64,000 bases of DNA from CAZSDW01 sp964605705 (GTDB taxonomy: Bacteria; Fidelibacterota; UBA2242), in the NCBI GenBank assembly GCA_964605705.1, contig CAZSDW010000002.1, positions 83,457-147,456 on the forward strand, read 5' to 3'. Position 1 is the first letter of the stretch. The number at the start of each line of letters is the position of its first letter. Under the pieces are notes generated by a model that made no database searches, was not told the DNA's origin, and was given only the letters and a program-made list of their open reading frames with translations. Of this stretch, positions 62,807 to 64,000 are shown in pieces. The position numbers and the translations under genes were made by a program.

Positions 62807-64000
62807 ATGATAAGAGTATATGTTGGTATGAGTGCTGATCTGATCCATCCGGGACATCTGAATATCATTAATGCAGCGCAGAAATACGGTGAAGTAATAA
62901 TTGGTTTGCTGACCGATAAGGCGATCGCCAGTTACAAACGTCTACCATATCTGACTTATGAGCAGAGAGAAATTATCGTCAAAGCCATCAAAGGCGTTAC
63001 GGAGGTCGTACCGCAGGAGACGCTCGATTACGTTCCTAATCTGAGAAAGATCAAACCCGATTACGTCGTTCACGGAGATGACTGGAAGACCGGAGTTCAA
63101 CAAGACATTCGGGCGAAAATAATCGATGCATTGGCGGAATGGGGTGGGCAATTGATAGAAGTGCCTTACACGAAGGGGATTTCATCGACTTATTTGAACG
63201 CCATAATAAAAGAAGTCGGTACGACTCCTGAGATCAGGATGAAACAACTAAGGCGTTTGATCGATGCCAAGCCGATTGTCCGGGTCATTGAAGCCCACAA
63301 TGGCTTGACCGGTCTGATCGTAGAAAATATTAAAGTTATCAAGAACAATCAGTCGCGCGAATTTGATGCGATCTGGATCAGTAGTCTGACCGATTCGACC
63401 GCCAAGGGCAAACCGGATATCGAATTAGTGGATTTGACATCGCGTATAACCACGATTAGCGATATACTGGAAGTCACCACCAAACCCATAATAGTTGACG
63501 GCGATACCGGCGGCATTCCCGAACTTTTTGTTTATACAGTAAGAAGTCTGGAGAGACTGGGAGTGTCCGCGATTATTATCGAAGATAAAATCGGTTTGAA
63601 AAAGAACTCACTTTTCGGAACGGACGTTGAACAGCAACAGGATGCTGTCGATAACTTTTGTTATAAAATTAAGCAGGGTAAAAAAACACAAGTAACTGAA
63701 AATTTCATGATCATTTCCCGTATCGAAAGCCTGATATTGAAAAAAGGGCTTGAAGACGCCTTGACAAGAGCGCGCGCCTATATTGAAGCCGGTACCGACG
63801 GCATCATGATTCATAGTAAGGAGAAAGATCCGGCTGAAATATTTACCTTTTGCGAAGAGTTCAAAAAACTGCCGAAAAGAGTTCCATTGATCGTAGTACC
63901 ATCCACCTATAATTCCGTGACTGAAACGCAACTCCAGAAATATGGAGTCAATATAGTTATTTATGCTAATCAATTATTGCGGAGCGCCTATCCGGCAATG
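62807..64000 (+). CDS. pepM: Nucleotidyltransferase-phosphoenolpyruvate mutase fusion, cut by right edge
   Basis: At least 398 residues, open at the right end. Residues 1-135 are a cytidylyltransferase-like domain (VGMSADLIHPGHLNII, with the HxGH site, and GDDWKTGVQQDIR). From about 150 on it is a PEP mutase/isocitrate-lyase-fold enzyme: AHNGLTGLIVE, IVDGDTGGIPELF, and the key loop IIEDKIGLKKNSLFG. PEP mutase makes phosphonopyruvate, the entry to all known C-P bond synthesis; with an attached nucleotidyltransferase it is common in loci that decorate surface polymers with 2-aminoethylphosphonate. It follows the Wza and Wzz genes closely (28 bases). AAAGGAAAG precedes the ATG. Confidence 0.92.
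   Translation, partial: MIRVYVGMSADLIHPGHLNIINAAQKYGEVIIGLLTDKAIASYKRLPYLTYEQREIIVKAIKGVTEVVPQETLDYVPNLRKIKPDYVVHGDDWKTGVQQDIRAKIIDALAEWGGQLIEVPYTKGISSTYLNAIIKEVGTTPEIRMKQLRRLIDAKPIVRVIEAHNGLTGLIVENIKVIKNNQSREFDAIWISSLTDSTAKGKPDIELVDLTSRITTISDILEVTTKPIIVDGDTGGIPELFVYTVRSLERLGVSAIIIEDKIGLKKNSLFGTDVEQQQDAVDNFCYKIKQGKKTQVTENFMIISRIESLILKKGLEDALTRARAYIEAGTDGIMIHSKEKDPAEIFTFCEEFKKLPKRVPLIVVPSTYNSVTETQLQKYGVNIVIYANQLLRSAYPAM

Overview
The window reads as a chromosomal contig of a Gram-negative bacterium in the FCB group (Calditrichota / KSB1 / Marinimicrobia / Ignavibacteria-like). No rRNA is present to place it more exactly. The basis is: several secreted proteins ending in a FlgD-like sorting domain of the YPNPFNP type (6074-7192, 45813-47642, 51843-53882; a divergent one at 27929-29614), outer-membrane components (TolC, Wza-like protein, porins), a PyrR-controlled pyr operon, a B12-dependent ribonucleotide reductase, and an Asp in place of the third metal ligand in YbeY. 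A 100-base N run at 44697-44796 indicates a scaffold, probably metagenomic.

Layout. 1-5.9 kb: a partial DNA methyltransferase, a DUF2804 protein, small membrane and transport genes, a PAS protein with an N-terminal export-like segment, a lipoprotein with a barrel-like C-terminus, and YciH. 6.0-12.9 kb: a secreted CBM-like protein, a GH2 glycosidase bounded by inverted short repeats with gene remnants at both edges, and an FtsX/MacB-type permease. 13.0-15.9 kb: a nitrogen cluster with a sigma-54 promoter, a PII protein, AmtB and a porin-like protein. 15.9-22.5 kb: a PyrR attenuator, pyrR-pyrB-pyrC, then rplM-rpsI-rpsB-tsf-pyrH-frr. 22.5-30.4 kb: nrdJ with an NrdR box and a strong promoter, tRNA-Gly, a DUF512 radical SAM protein, der, a secreted metalloprotease, yigZ and a 6S-like RNA. 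30.5-38.3 kb (minus strand): zinc-ribbon gene, rnpB, recJ, fabH, pgpH, ybeY, mazG, plus tRNA-Val. 38.4-48.5 kb: SSS symporter, thiN, an unknown gene, a cysteine desulfurase-SelD fusion, nadC, a tandem repeat with the assembly gap, an esterase, a beta-helix secreted protein and a HAD phosphatase.

48.6-51.3 kb holds the three-gene sulfide-to-homocysteine module (DUF39, NIL-ferredoxin, UPF0280) behind a long leader. 51.5-58.8 kb is the most unusual part: a compact operon of DUF4956 membrane protein, HlyD adaptor fused to a phytase-like beta-propeller, TolC, VTC-type polyphosphate polymerase, a lamin-tail-domain secreted protein and an alkyltransferase-like protein. It contains a periplasm-spanning adaptor and an outer-membrane channel but no ABC or RND pump, so it may be an envelope system coupled to polyphosphate synthesis. 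59.4-64 kb opens an exopolysaccharide locus (Wza-like, Wzz-like) running into a nucleotidyltransferase-PEP mutase fusion, which suggests a phosphonate-decorated surface polymer.

All assignments come from reading motifs and context by eye. No homology search was run.
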